A stretch of 64,000 bases of DNA from Coccinella septempunctata (taxonomy: Eukaryota > Arthropoda > Insecta > Coleoptera > Coccinellidae), in contig NC_058189.1 of the NCBI RefSeq assembly GCF_907165205.1, positions 15,188,001 to 15,252,000 of the forward strand, written 5' to 3'. The position numbers were made by a program, and so were the translations under genes. Under the pieces are notes generated by a model. That model made no database searches, was not told the DNA's origin, and saw nothing but the letters and a program-made list of their open reading frames with translations. Below, one piece after another: positions 11,501 to 26,500 of the stretch. Within the stretch, counting starts at the first letter, position 1. The number at the start of each line of letters is the position of its first letter.

Positions 11501-14500
11501 TTAACGTTCAATAGAGACCCTTCGGTGTGGCGCGTCCCTCTCCGATGAATGAAACAGTAAAGCGCCCATATTTGATTTGTTGAAGTTAAATAAAACACGT
11601 AGACGGTATATTCAAAATCGAATGGGATCCGAAAAGCCGAGACCGTATTCGGTTGGAATAGTTTAGCACCAGCTCGTGTTCGACGACGCCAAATGTTCCA
11701 TCCTCGACTCGACGCCTCACGTACTTAATATAAAGCCTAATATGAAGTCGCATTAGATGTGTATAACATGACGAACAAACTCGGTATTCCGTTCGGAAAT
11801 ACTGTTGCATACTCGAAATAAATTCCATTTATATCTTTTCTAAGCTCCACTTGGAAATGTTAAATTTGAATCAGATGGCATACGTGAATGTTAAGATTTC
11901 GAATTATTGATGTTGATACTGTGTACGGGAATACTTACACCGAGTGTGACAATATGGTATCATTTACATGGAAATGGAAGAATTATTACAAAAACATTTT
12001 GGTGATATTTAACGTCTTGTAGGTTCAACCCCTAAGGAGGAATAGATACCCAGAGCCGGATTAACCCCAGGGCAAAAAGGGCAATTGCCCTGGGCGAATT
12101 CAATTCAGTATTGGGGGCGAATTCATTGTTAGTAACAGTATCTAAATACGGAAATCACTGAAATAGAGAAAACCGATTCCAAATAATAGAAACATACGGT
12201 TTCGATCGATATCAGTCGTCATATATACTTTCGGTCACAGAACACACCTTGACTTACTTTATGCTGTCGGTGTACGATACCTAATTCATATAAAAAAGGT
12301 GAATTGAAAACTCCTAAGTTGTTTTCAATTCACCTTTTTTTAACTGTATCATATGTTCTTCATGATTTTTGCTGACTTTTACTTTTCGATGAAAAAACTT
12401 CATTATGAAAATATCTCTACAGGTTCCTTAGTTATTGAATGATCATTATTGTAATATGGGGGAGGGGGGGCGAAAAAATATCCTGTTCCCCGGGCGCCAA
12501 GTGGTTTTAATCCGGCCCTGTAGACACCCGAACCAAAGATTATGGAGTAGAAAGATAGGAAAAGACCTCATATCTCTAGTACTAAAAACCGACTACATTT
12601 TGGTCAGTGAAAACACACTTGACAATGAGATGGCGCTCAAAACGTACTTTCAATACAGAAAAACTGTTCAATAACAGTTACGGTTTTTTAATTGAGGGGC
12701 GCGAAATTCGAATTCTATTCCGAGTATTGAATTGACTTTGTTTGAACCAGAAAACAACCAACTAACATCCTGATAACAAAAGTATGGTTTTGTTTTGTGA
12801 TCAGGATGTTAGTTTTCATCGGAACATTGTTTGGAATCAATTAATATTGATGAAAAACGCTCTTGGATGTGCTATATTTTCATTTGCAATATATAAAAAA
12901 TTTACAAAAATTGGAATTATGGACAACAAATAAAGCTTTGACTAGGACACAAAAGTAAATGGTAATCTGCTATACGTCGAATGTGTTATTTCTTTGCAAT
13001 AGGTTGTTTTGAATTGATAAACTTGGTTGAATTTGTACAATTTATGGTATCAGAAATTAATATGAACCAATATTCAATATACCATCATAGCATACACATT
13101 TCAGTTCTTTACATATGTACATATGTATTATTCATAAAATTTCAGGAACCACACTTAAAAAAACCTTACAGAGATATACAAGACCTGTATTTTTGCCTGT
13201 CAGTATAGTTTCTTTATGTTTTTTATGATATGGCCTCTTTATGACACGATATACAAATTGATTGATGAATGAACAAAACACTCATAGCAGGTTTCATAAA
13301 GTTTTGACTTTCCAAACAACAATTTAACAGTCACCCGCTTCCCGATGCTTTCTGCATATAACAATTCACGTGGATGAACAGTTCTCAATTGACCTGCAGA
13401 AAGTAAAATGTTGACTGCAGTCAGTAGTGTAGTCATTGTCTTAACGCCCTGAGAATTTTATCCATTTCGGAGCACTGAAAATTAGAATCAATGAATGACC
13501 GATTCACATGTTACGAGTTTTGATACTTAGGCTTCCATTTTCCTTAGTTGAGTGAAAAACTTAATTTCGGAAAATCCATTTTATTATTTGATCCACAGTT
13601 CTCCACCATTCAATAATTTTTGAACAATATTCTGGTGTTTTCACCAAGAAATAAGACGAAAAAAATTCAATAATCAGCAACTAGATCGATCTAGATAAAC
13701 AAAAAGCGGTACGAGAAAAAAATTAATATTTTATTTAACTAGTCTCAAAAACACGCTTGACACACACATGTTGGCCTCACTTCGCTTTAGACGCCTCATT
13801 TCCCATCTTTGTACTCTATAATCTTCGACAATGTCAATAGGGAACATATGCCGAGTGACTGATCATTGTGAAGCCTAGAAATATGACTATTCCAACAAAA
13901 AATCCAAAAAATGTTTTCAATATGTATAGTGAAAACTCTGTCAAAATCTGTGGAGTCTGAACGACTTCAAATTTTCACCTTGTTTAGCGAAGTGGAAAAA
14001 TTTGAACATCAACTTTCGAGGAGGATTCATTAACCTGACTAATGAAGCTTCACGAAGGGGTTACTACCCCTAACACACTCTGAATAGGGAAGAAGTCCCG
14101 TATAATGTAGTTAAATGAGTTCTTTACAGTGATGTGTTCGTACCGCACATAAATTTTTATTTTCCACCCTTCATAACAAGTATACAAACTTAGGTTCATC
14201 ACTGTAAAGAACTCTATATAACTCTTTAATACGGAGACTTGTCACTTTTTTCCAATTCAGGTGGCGTCAGGAGTGACAACTCCTGGGTATTAGTGAAACA
14301 CTCTTTCCATATACGTCGAGATCGAAGCCCGGGAAGTCGCCTAAAATAATTTCCGAAAAACTTCAATTTTGGCTATTTTTGCCGTTTCGGCGAAAGGTGC
14401 AAAACGTTGTGGGAATCACGGGACGAACGGAACCTTTTCGTCGTCCGAGGACGGGCTATGCTTTATAACGAAGGACCAAATTATTGACAGTTAACAGTCT

Positions 14501-17500
14501 TGCCCACTTTTACGCCTCCCCCAAATACCCGCGTAAGAAAGAGGTTGAATTTTTGACATTTCTCATTTATAATAATAATATTCAATTTCAACATGAATAC
14601 ATTACATATGAGCTGTATTCGGGTTCGGCTTTTCGGACTTTCTAGAACAATTCTCGGACTGTCAGAAAGCCGAACCCGAAAACAGCCAGCGAGAGTATAG
14701 AGAAGGAGAACGATCGCCGTACTAAAAATGTGTCCCCGAAAACGGGGAACGTAGGCTAGGTGTCGCTGCGATCGCTGCGATCGCTTCATTTATCGATATG
14801 GGGTGGGGACACATAATTCTATCTTTATAGTTCTATGGGTGGGGATTTTAGCCTCAATTTTAAATGAACAGCCTTCATTTTATTTTAGGTTATGTGTCAT
14901 CGTTTCTGATGATTTTTCAAATACCTTTCTTCAAATCTATATTAAATATGAGTTCTCTGAATTATATGCAATAAAATACTAATCATATTATAAAGGGGAC
15001 TATGTTATGAGCTTTATTCACTCATAATAAATGACGAAATCAATGAAATTCAAGAGAAATCACTGATCAAAAAAATATTACCTATGTTTGTTTATCATTG
15101 TTTATTGAAAAGAGGTATGTTAGTTGGTTTACTGTAATCTTCAAAATTATATAAATTCGCAGTGAGGAGTAGTACACATCAAGACAACAAAAGGTAGCAA
15201 TCTCAGATTTAAAACTTAGGTATTAGAGTAGATTCTGTTTCCGATACTCAGCTGAGAACCGTTATAAACGATATATTATGTTATGCCAACAAAATTCTTC
15301 AAGAATATCTACTTCTGAACCATGTAGTTTTATTGATTAGATATTCTTATTCAGAAGAGTCCACTTCTCACGAGGGATGACAATTTCGATTTCTTTCATA
15401 ATGAATCCATCATCTTTTTGATATCTTCATCGCAAAAGTGCTCTTGACACACAAATTTATTTCGGGTCGATTCTCGAGGTAAGGTTTTTTAAAATTTTCT
15501 CCCAAAACTGCACTCGGAAATATTATTCTCCTTTTCTTTCCGATGTCAAAACACTTTTACACTAGCGCACTCTTCAACATTTCACCATGGTTTTTCTCTT
15601 ATTAAAAATTGAAAACAATAATATTCTAATCATATGTCACCAGGAAGACAATTCACTCAGCCAACTACAATTAGTTTAAATCAAAATTTCGCCATCCCGT
15701 GATGGCCAGCGCGCCTGTTGGCAAAAGCATGAACTACCCTATTGGTACATATTTTTGGGGACAAAAAATCTATGGTCACAAAGCAGCGATCGTTCTCCTT
15801 CTCTCTCCATAACATCACATGTCACGTCAGAAAACACAGATTTTTCAAATTTAATTTTGGAAAAACTCTTCCAGAGAGTATAAGGTCCGTTTGCACCAAT
15901 CCCCCTTAAAATGAGTACCTAACTAAGCGTAGTTTAAAGTTAATGGACGCTTAATTTTATTGTCAGTTGCACGACTGCGGCTTAACAGAATCTTAAGTAA
16001 GGGGCCCTTAAGTTTTCATATCTAGTGATATTTCAGTTTTTAATTTTGGTGCAACTTCATTCTAGCCCAATAAAGCCTTTTCATTGGTTGGCCGGTTACA
16101 GATGATCGTTGTCATTTCATTAACCTAACTTTATTGTCCTGTCATTCAGTGTCAAGTAAAATATTATATTATTATCAAAGAGTGACAACTTTTTGTTGCT
16201 GAATTAGCATTATTATTGATAATGAAATGGATTGTCAAATAAAAGGTACTTGATGTTATTAGAAAAACCACAGCAGTTCTGCAGCCAGTTTATGAGTTCA
16301 ACAAATTATTTTAGGTTAGAATCCCGCCCTTAAATAACTAAGTGGTCATTACAGGAGCGCTTAAATTTAAGGCTAGCTTTAGCCATTTAAATGTCACTTA
16401 ACAGTTTAACGTAATTTAAGTTAAGGGTTCATTTCAAGGGACACTTAAACTAAGTGCGTTTGGTGCAAACGGGTCTAAGGTATTTTTAAGTAGAATATTT
16501 TTCAAATTGTTTTTAAATTTCTTTCCGTTAAGCTGCTTTATGGCATCAGGAAGTTTATTGTAATTGTAATCGACTTCTTGTTGAACGAATTTTCGCTGAT
16601 GATAAGAGATGGCTAGGTTAGGTTAGAGAAGGAAAATTTTGTGAAAATTTAGACCATAATTCCGATTCCCTTCAGTTTCAGTAGGCTCCACAAGGTCTCA
16701 AGGAAGCTCTGAATGTTCAAATTTCAAATCGATATCTCTAAAACTGTAGCGTTTTCAAGGAAAAGTACAATGAATTTGAGTTCCATAGTTTCTCTGAATT
16801 CTCTGAAATGGATCTCTTTTTTTAAATACAGAGAGGCGCAGAATTATGGCTAAAAGTTTCGCTTGTAAACAAGGTCTTGTTCTGCTATCGACTTCCTTTC
16901 GGAATTTTTCATTGCCCATGTAAGGGATTTTCTGTATGAAGAAAACTTCAGGAAAATATCCATAACACTTTGCGTGGGACATTGGAATTTATACATAGAA
17001 AGCTGGAGTAGAAGTTTCAAACTGACAAAAATATCAACGTCTTACGAAAGAATATTTTATTCAAGCGAATAGCCAATCAACAGCCGCTTCGCGGAACAAG
17101 AAGAGATCTCGAAGATCCCGGGCCGAGGCAGAAGCTGATGCTAATGGTCCCCTGGGTGCGCCAAGCCGAAGATACGTGCAAACTTAGCCGTCCGGGAAAT
17201 CGCACCGAAAGAGTGCTTTGCATATACCCAGGTCTCGGTTCCTCCATCCTCCCCACCTTCGTCGGTGTCAGTTACGTCCTGATGATGTCCTTAATCACTT
17301 AGAGGAAGAGTAACGGGGGACTGGAAAAATATGTCGAAAACTTGAAGAACAAAGTGGGAAGTTTCGGGTCGACAACTCCGTTGTTTACTTATTCGCGTGA
17401 AGAATGTAAATGGAACAAAAACTCAGAAAGGATTTTCACTGTGTACTCAAGTCTAGCACTCCATAAAGTTTCGGCTGGGTATAAGGGTTTATGGAATGGG

Positions 17501-20500
17501 AGTAATACTGCAGACCGTTAAACTAGCGGAAAACTTGTTAAATTCGTTAATTCAATGTTTGATATAAGTTCAATAAAAAATATGGGTAAAATGTTAATAC
17601 CTGACCAATATTTTCGTGAATAAGAGCGTTTCATGAAAATTACGATAGTTCATCGAAAATTTGTTGAGTGATTTGATAATAAGATTTTCAACTTTAATAC
17701 CGAACAGAAATCCAGCAATGATTTTATTAATGTGCGTTCAAAAAAATTCGTCGTCATGTAGGCTATGGAATTCTGAACGTTGATATTCCGTGTCTAAGCG
17801 TAACTCTTAGCTTGTCATGCACCATTTTCCAGGTGAAGATTTGTTGTTGCATTAAAATTATCAGCAAATTATAAACATGGTATTACATTCAGAAATGTTC
17901 CGGTGATTTCATAGAGTATCCCAATGTTGCTGTAGATTATTGTCAGTTTTTCCTAAATACTGTTTCGCGATGTTTTGTCATTTTCCGTCAAACAAGTATG
18001 TTCAAATAAAAAAGGAAGTGATCGACCATGATATACTCCGTTCAGATTTATTTTAGCAGTCGGTTGGCCATGAAATAATTTTCTCAAGTTTATGTAACTA
18101 GAACGGAGTAAGGTTGGCACTCATGAAATCTCGTTAATGTCATAACGCCGTTGCCACAACTAATATCAATTTTTATTACGAAAATGCCGAAAGTGATTGA
18201 AAAAAGAGACAAGGTTTTAGGAAATGCTATTTAGAATTCAGGTCCTCTCATTCAAATAGTTATACCCTGATTTTCTAAAATCCACAATACTAAATAATTC
18301 AATGTAAGAGAATTCATCTGAATCTAAACGACTTATATTTCATCTGAATGTTTCAACAGTCAAAAAGATTGCGAATGAAGAGGATGACAAAGAATTTCCT
18401 TCTATTGGGAGACCCAAAAAAGTGGTGGCATTTGATAATTTTATGTTTTAGTGAATTAATGCAAAAAGTTTACTACAGGATTTTCGATTAATGTCATCGT
18501 AAAATAAGTTCCCGAAAATTGATTTTTCATTTGACTTGTCCTATACATTGTAAATGTCTTGAGGTACCAATAAATACCAAATTATTATTATTATATCAAT
18601 GTATTAAGATGAACAGCCACAAATACACGGCAGTTGTCCAGTTAATTGTTTATTCATGTGAAATTTTTGTTCAAGATGAAGTTCATCTTGAATTGAAACT
18701 TCCTTTAATTCCTTTTACTTATATTGATGCTAGATGATTTTTGTTGAAGAATTTGATATGCTTGTAATTATCTGTTAATTCCTTCGGGAGGTACCCATTC
18801 CCAACCACTGCATCATATGCATTTCATCTTCGGGTTAATATTTTTGAAATCTTCAACTGATGTAACGCATTCAAACTTTAGCCAAAGAAGATATCGAACA
18901 TTAACTCTCCTCATGCTAGTGCATATTATGATATTATACTGATCTCCTGTATTTTCCATGCAAATAACTGGATTTGGTATGCCTTCAATCAGTTTGTATA
19001 AACTTCAATTATGTTGTCACATATTTTCCGAAGAGATTCGACATCGTGATAAAATACGTAATAACAGAAACTATTACGTAGAACGGGCAACATAGCGTTG
19101 ATTTAAAACCAAAAATGTTTTGACAAGCTTCATAACCTCACATTTTCGTACTATACAGAGTGATGTGTCAAATTTCCATGGCCAACCGAGTGCTAAAATA
19201 AAAGTGAATGGAGTATAGAAAACCCCACAAGATTTTGAGAAAAAAATATCGAGATTGACACAATATTGAAAAAGTTGATTACCTACCCTTTGTTATGTGA
19301 TATGATTATACAGGGTTGGAACTATTCAAAGAGGGACTACAGGGATATCGAAAACCGTTAGAAATACAGGGTACCTTAAATTACGAAAAAGTTGCGTTAT
19401 TCAAGGATGAGTGGGTGGGTGTAAACAGTTTCCAAATATCTCTGATGGATCCTGAGATATCTCGAAAAACTGAAAATCAAGATCATTTTTTCTTCATAAC
19501 TCATTTGTTTTTGGAGATAACTACACGAAATTCGGTGTGTACTCATAATCCTATATAGCGATTATACTGGTGTACTCCTTTTTTGTAATTTAAGCCACCC
19601 TTTATTTTTAACGGTTTTCGATATTCCTATAGTCAGCCTCTAAATAGTTCTAACCCTGTATATCGATGATGTCAGTTGGACAGTATTGAATAAATAAATT
19701 AATACAGACGTATTAACTGAAACCTGAAACTCATTCTGATGAAAATCGTGTAATTCAATTTTTCTAGTTTAGTTTGGATGTTCATCAAATATCGACCAAA
19801 TCAATTCAATATTTATAGAGAATTAAACATATTGATTTATTCGTTTTACTGTGATTTATTCATTTTACTGAAATAGGTGGAAACCTTTTACATAATTGTA
19901 AGCACAAATTAACATAATACCTCGATTAATTCAAGATTCATTCCCCTTGCGTATGAAAATTGTTAACTTCGGTTGAAATTTTTACTGAGAATTTTTCCAA
20001 CATTTTCAAATTGTTTGGATCCTTGTGATCAGACTCAATGAAAGAAATACTTTTTGCACGTTGAGAGAAATCTACTAGTAACTTCTTCCTAAAAAATGCC
20101 TTTCCTCTTTTCATACAAAACTACGACATATATGTTAATGTCATCCTTGTTCACATTTAGGGAAGATGAAATAATTCAAGTACATTCAGTCACAGGAGAT
20201 CAACCTTCAAAAGTCTATAGCCTACTCGACACAGAATTTTTTTGAACGTACATTATATACTATCTGTTTGTATAATAGTAAAAAGCCTATAAGTTTCAAT
20301 GACAGAGAACTTAAACTGAAAGAGGAAGGAAAAAAAAGAGAACTCGTTAGTCCATTTTATTTATCATAATTTAATGTTCAAATAGAAGAGAAAACCAATC
20401 AAATCCTCAGAAGTGTAGACTTTGATTCGATGATTCGAAAAATAAAATCATATACGGATTAGTTTGTATGGAAGTGGAAAGCCTACAAGTTTCAATAATA

Positions 20501-23500
20501 GAGAATTCATACTGAACTGCAAAGAAAAAAGATAACAAGAAAACTCCATTATGTTAAAATAGAAAAGGAAACCAATCTGTGAAGTGTAAGTTTTGAGTTG
20601 ATCTCATAAAAAATTTGCCGATTCTGATCTACAGAGCGAGTCTTTCACTCGCACAAGAAGTTGCACGCTATAAAAGGATTATTTGAACGTTTTGTTTAAT
20701 AAAAGTATTCTTCATATTTCCCCGTATAATGCGCCGTTTTCGAGTAATTTGATGTTGAAAAATTAAAAAGTATCTGTGAAATTTGAAAATTATGTACTTT
20801 GGCTGAATACAACCCTGTTTAAAAGATCCACAGATGTGTTGTGTTGCAGGTTTAGCTAAATACCACCAAAAAATTTGCCTCATTATCAAAGAGATGAAGT
20901 TCATAGTTCAAGCATTTTTTCATAAATCATATACTATTATCATTGAGTGTTAGTGATAGATAATTTAATTGTCAGCGTTCGATATATCTGTGAATATTGT
21001 TTAATCTCGTATCTTCCAGGTTCCCTGCAAATAAAGAATAGCGACGAGAAGGACCATGGCAAGTACGAATGCGTTGCTGAAAATTCGATTGGGGTCGATT
21101 ATTCAGCTTCAGCCATACTCTACGTTAAGGGTAAGGATTCATTTACTAATAGATTCCCTCAAGTTCGTCTTTTCACCCACCCCGAGTTAGGAGAAATGCA
21201 AACATCAATCCAATCTCTCTGATTGCTCGACGCCGAGCAAATTTTTATTCTTTACATGGCAAAATGTACGAGTTTCAAGATAAACACCGATTTCCGTATG
21301 GAATTTTCATTGTTAACAGCTCGTGCGTAGTTTGAATTTCGACCATTCATCGATATCGTAGGAAATTTTCAAATATTTATAAGGTGGTAAAATTTGTTTA
21401 CAAATCACTCAATATTCGATTTCTTTCACAAAGACACCTTGAAATTAATTCAATCTTGACGAAATATACCGAAAATTGAAAAGAATCGACTGATTTTCTC
21501 ATATTTTCTTTCAGTACGTCGTGTATCACCACAATTTTCCATTCCCCCACCTCCTGTAACAGAGGTTATGTTGGGTGCTGACCTAAACTTGACATGCGTG
21601 GCTGTCGGCTCCCCTATGCCGTATGTGAAGTGGAGAAAGGGATCCACCCAAGAGTTGACACCCGAGGATAAGCTACCAATTGGAAAAAATACATTGCAAC
21701 TTTCAAACATAAGGGAATCTGCCAACTATACTTGCGTAGCAGCCAGTGCCCTTGGGGTCTTGGAGGCTGTTGCCCTTGTAAAAGTACAATGTAAGTAAAA
21801 AAAAGATTAAGAAATGATTTCCAATAGGTCAGGTGAAAAATTCGGTACAAAACAGATGAAATCATATTTGAAATGAACAAGTATCAAACCTTTTTCTCAT
21901 AGTTCATCAACCAACGATATATTTTGTATTCACCTCCGTTTAAAAGGTTGGGGGTATATTTTTTCAACATCCTTATATTTCTGGATTTTCAAAACGAGCA
22001 TGACAAGAAAAATAATTCTGACTAATTATTCCTCCAAAAAATTATAACGCCAGAAAGGAAAATATATTGTTATTGACTGCTGGTTAGAATACGAATACAA
22101 GAGTATTCACTTCAAAATTCTAAAGGATATCGTATCTTAACAAATAATGTGTAATTTAAATCTTCGTTAAGTTTCAATGAGTCAGCCATTCTTTTTACTC
22201 AAAACCACCATCTCACCGGCACATGCGCCATTTTGTAACGTGTCTTGCATACACTTTGAATGTAATTTTTGGTGATCATTGTAAAGCCCGTTTGCAACAG
22301 CCGAAAATTCTCTAGAGAATTTACCCGTGAATTCTCTACAGTAACATACGTACATTCGGTAGAATTCTTTGTTCAGTTGCATACAAAATATTAAAATAAT
22401 TTCTGCCGTTTTCTTATCAAAATTCTGTAGAGAATTCTCTAGAGAAATTTCGGCTGTTAGAAATGGGCTTTAGAGGATGAAATAAAAAAAAAGTCATATG
22501 AAATAACCTTTCATTTTACTGAAACATTTGTTCAATAAAAAAATACACTTACATGGAAAGATATTATTTTTCACTCCATGCGTTCAACTCTAGTTACGCC
22601 ACTGTGTAGAGGATATTTCACAAGAGGTTCGAGTGCTGGAGTGAAAGAACTAAATCTCTTCAGTTAGTAGTAAAAATAATTTAAATTTTATCTTGTGCAA
22701 AGAATCTTCAAACACAGAACGACTGAGTACTTTTAGAATAATCTCATAAGAATCATACCTAACCTCTTTGATTCTTGATCAAATTTGTTCAGGAGGTGAA
22801 AATATAAATTCAGAAAAACAGATTATGTAGAATTTCCATTTCTTTATTAAGTTTCGAATTCATTCATTCATTCATTCATTTATTTCCAAACATCCTTACA
22901 CATACAAGAACCTATAGGAGGCATAACTGCCCGTACATACTTTGGCCCTGAAAACTAAAAAAGAAATTCAACTTATTATATAATATACATAGGCATACCT
23001 GCCCAGATTCAAAAAAGAAGTAATCTCACAAAATGGTGGTGGTTTGGCTATTGAATACTAATATCAAAAAAAAATTCAACTAAAATTTCATAGCAAAGGT
23101 ATAATATCAACCATTAGAACCACAAACTTTTCATTGTTGTACCACAATAAAATCAATTGCCCACCTTAGTCAACATACATATCTTTAACAATATTTTGTA
23201 TATACAAAGTAAACAAAAAAGGGTAAATACATCCAATTGATGAAAATTTAACAATATTTCTCAAATTTTTAAAAAGCACTTTTTTACTGACACTTTTTAA
23301 ATTCATCGGCAATTCTATAGCTTCTTTGACCTCTTTTTAGAAATTTTGTTGGTAAGGATATATTTTTAAACCTAGTTTCATTTGTATTATAAATAACAAT
23401 TTTTCAATTCATTATTCATGTAGACAATGGATCTCAACACAAAATAGTTTCTCAGGTCAAGTGGTCTGTTAGAATCCGTATCATCAATTCCAAAATCCTG

Positions 23501-26500
23501 TTTAATCCTATTCAATTTCATTTTAGTATTCGCAAAAAATAAATAATGAAATGACCATTTTTTTGATATCCAGTGACATTTTCATCATGGTCAGTTTCTT
23601 TTTGGGTGGTTTCATGTTCAATCATCATCAGTGGTTCGATAAAGATCCATATAGTAGATACTTGAATAAATGAACTGAACCGCCCCTGTTACATTTTCAT
23701 AATACTTGACTTACCTTTCGCAAATCTTTCAGCATTACCCGGTCCACCCACTAACGTAAGAGTGTCCGAGATTACTGCAACCACCGTAAGGTTAACCTGG
23801 TCCTACGATGGCATGGAGGAGCTTCAATACTATGTGATACAGTTCAAACCGAAATATGCCAATCAAGCTTTCAGCGAGATATCAGGAATCATAACAATGC
23901 ATTATCATGTTAGAAACCTCAGTCCGTATACGGAGTACGAAATGTATGTGATTGCGGTTAACAACATCGGAAGAGGACCACCAAGCGCACCAGTGAATGT
24001 TACCACCGGCGAAACAAGTAAAAATCGTTCATGATATTTTTTATATCCAAGTGTTTTCGAATAGAACAAATATTATGAAATGGGCGGAAAAGTATCCGGT
24101 ATTTCACAAAAGACTGATTTGAATGATTATATATGATATTTCAACTCACTTCCTATTCAATATTCGTGTATAGTATACGTGGAATAAAAAGTGGCCAAAA
24201 TTCGGACGCCATATTTACTCAGAATATTACAAGAAACCATGGTTTCATGCGACAGTTTCTAAGAAAGCTGGACCAATGACTAAATGTAAAGCCTAGAGGT
24301 TTATTTTAAACACCTCAATATTTCGAAACTTTTTTGGATACTAACTCTTCCTTCACTCTAGGGAAGAAAACATTATTCTTCATGAAAAGCCTCATGGGAA
24401 TTATCATCCTCCGAAAAATATCGATTTTCAATCGACACCTAATCGTCCTTGCAAAATATCTGTCTTGCTATTCCCTTCTTCAGATATTCAAAACTAACAT
24501 TCTTTGATTCGTTTGCGTTCAATCCAAGTTCATAAATTTCGAATCCTATTACAGTTTTTCGTTCTATATGGAAACATTGAGATAAAAAATCAAATAATGC
24601 TGTGACCAGCACATGCGCCATTTTGAAACGCTCACCCCAAAATTTCGAAGTGAGATAGTTCATATTTGAAAACACTTGGTGCCGAATGTTTCGAATAAAC
24701 CTTGTTTGCAAATTGTTCTAACATAATTTTTTTATTACTTCCTACTTGGATGATCGGATTGTTAAACGTGAGTTGAAAGTCTGATCTCGAAATTTTTGCC
24801 AACTAACAATAATTTCTCACATTTGTAGCTTACTTCATTGAAGGTGGCAGTAAGTACTATTATTTGCTAATTCCAAACGATTAATAATCATTAGAGATGA
24901 TGGTGTTGTTGGCCTTTTTAGATGTATCTTCATACGTGTTTCCTTGAATCTACGTTTTATTTCCACTTTCAGAACCTGGAACAGCTCCCAGAAAGGTAGA
25001 AGTTCGTCCACTGAGTTCTAGTACAATGGTTATTCAATGGGATGAACCTGAAACACCGAATGGTCAAGTACTGGTGAGTATTTATAAGTCCATTTAGTTT
25101 AGTTTGTTCATGGCCAATCTAAATTATTTCTTTTCGTTATTTATGTTTGAAATTTTCAAGTCCGATTAGTGTAACGTGAAGGACTATCATTTGTAAAAAA
25201 CTAAATATATGATTATATGCATAAATTAACTTTTTACGAATATAATAGGTATTCATAAAACAATGGCTTCAATGATATTTCACACTGCCCAAAAATTGAA
25301 ATAGATATTCTAGAGAAAAATCAGTTTTAGTACATGAATCAAATTTTTAGTATTATCATTGAATATTAATTAGGCATCAACATGAAGCTAACAGCATCGC
25401 CAGTCAATGATTTCCATATCGCTACTCCCCCTCCGAACACCTTGTACTAGTGCAGCACTGGTGCGGTCAATGGATTTAAAGAAAAATTACAAAAACTAAT
25501 ATCCTGTGGCTGTATGGAGTTTTGTGTGATCCGTTTGTATGATAATAGGCTTAATGCTTAATTGTCACTAAAAGAAGCCTTCCAACTTGAACAATTAGTG
25601 TGTTGGTTAAACGAAGGTTCAACTCAACAAAAACTTGCTAACCGTCTACGGGTTCAGCAAAGTGTAATTAGTAGAGAGTGGAATCGCTATCGTACTAGTG
25701 GAAGTACTGTATATACTCATGGGGGTGGAAGAGCAAGAGCCACAAACGTCGCACAAGATCGGCTAATACGGTTAGCTGTGCTCAATGTGCGTTTTGGGGA
25801 GGAATTTGTTTTAATAGGTGCTTATTTTCCTTATCATGTCAGCGATAAGGTATCGGGATTTGATTGTAGAACCTATATTTGTTCCCTTTGCGACAGACAG
25901 AGGCGACAATTTAATGTCAATTGATGATAATGCCCGTCAACACTGGGCTAGAATTATCAACGACCGCATAGAAGAGCGTGGCATTAACCGAATAGTTTGG
26001 CCCGCTGCCTCAACAGACCGAAACTGTATTGAACATGTCTGATCTGCGATATCACAGCGATTATACCGCTTACCTGACCAACCGCAGATATTACAACAGC
26101 TCACCAATGCTTCAACAGACATTTGGCAAAACATTCCTTAAACTTTCATTGATAACCTCATTGATACAATGAGGTAGAGTACTACGAAGACCACCCGATA
26201 TTAAACTTTGATTTCAAGATGCCTGTAACAGAAGCAACCATTTTAAGCCTGCAGAATAAAAGAATCTTGCTTTTAGTGTTGCCATTTCAGGCAGGTTAAC
26301 TTTATGTTGACATCTAACTTAATACATCAGTATAGGTACATATACAAAATTGTTTCTTGTTTCCCTTTATACAATACAATACAATTATATGTAGGTAACA
26401 TTGGGGGTTTAATACTCAAAGCATGTATGCAAATCATCCACTTCAATTTTCGAGCAGTGTAAAAAGAACTAAATTTGAAAAGCCTAAAGCCTTTGAAACG

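Noticed and set aside
17040..17330. Two-pore potassium channel exon
   Set aside because: One frame has a hydrophobic stretch that briefly suggested this, but no selectivity-filter or pore motif is present.
21131..21514. meB-type micro-exon between Ig2 and Ig3
   Set aside because: The best acceptor-donor pair encloses 7 nt (ctcgtgc), which breaks the frame.
22858..22890. TTCA microsatellite as an independent tandem repeat
   Set aside because: It is the tail of a minus-strand non-LTR retrotransposon fragment, so it is explained by that insertion.
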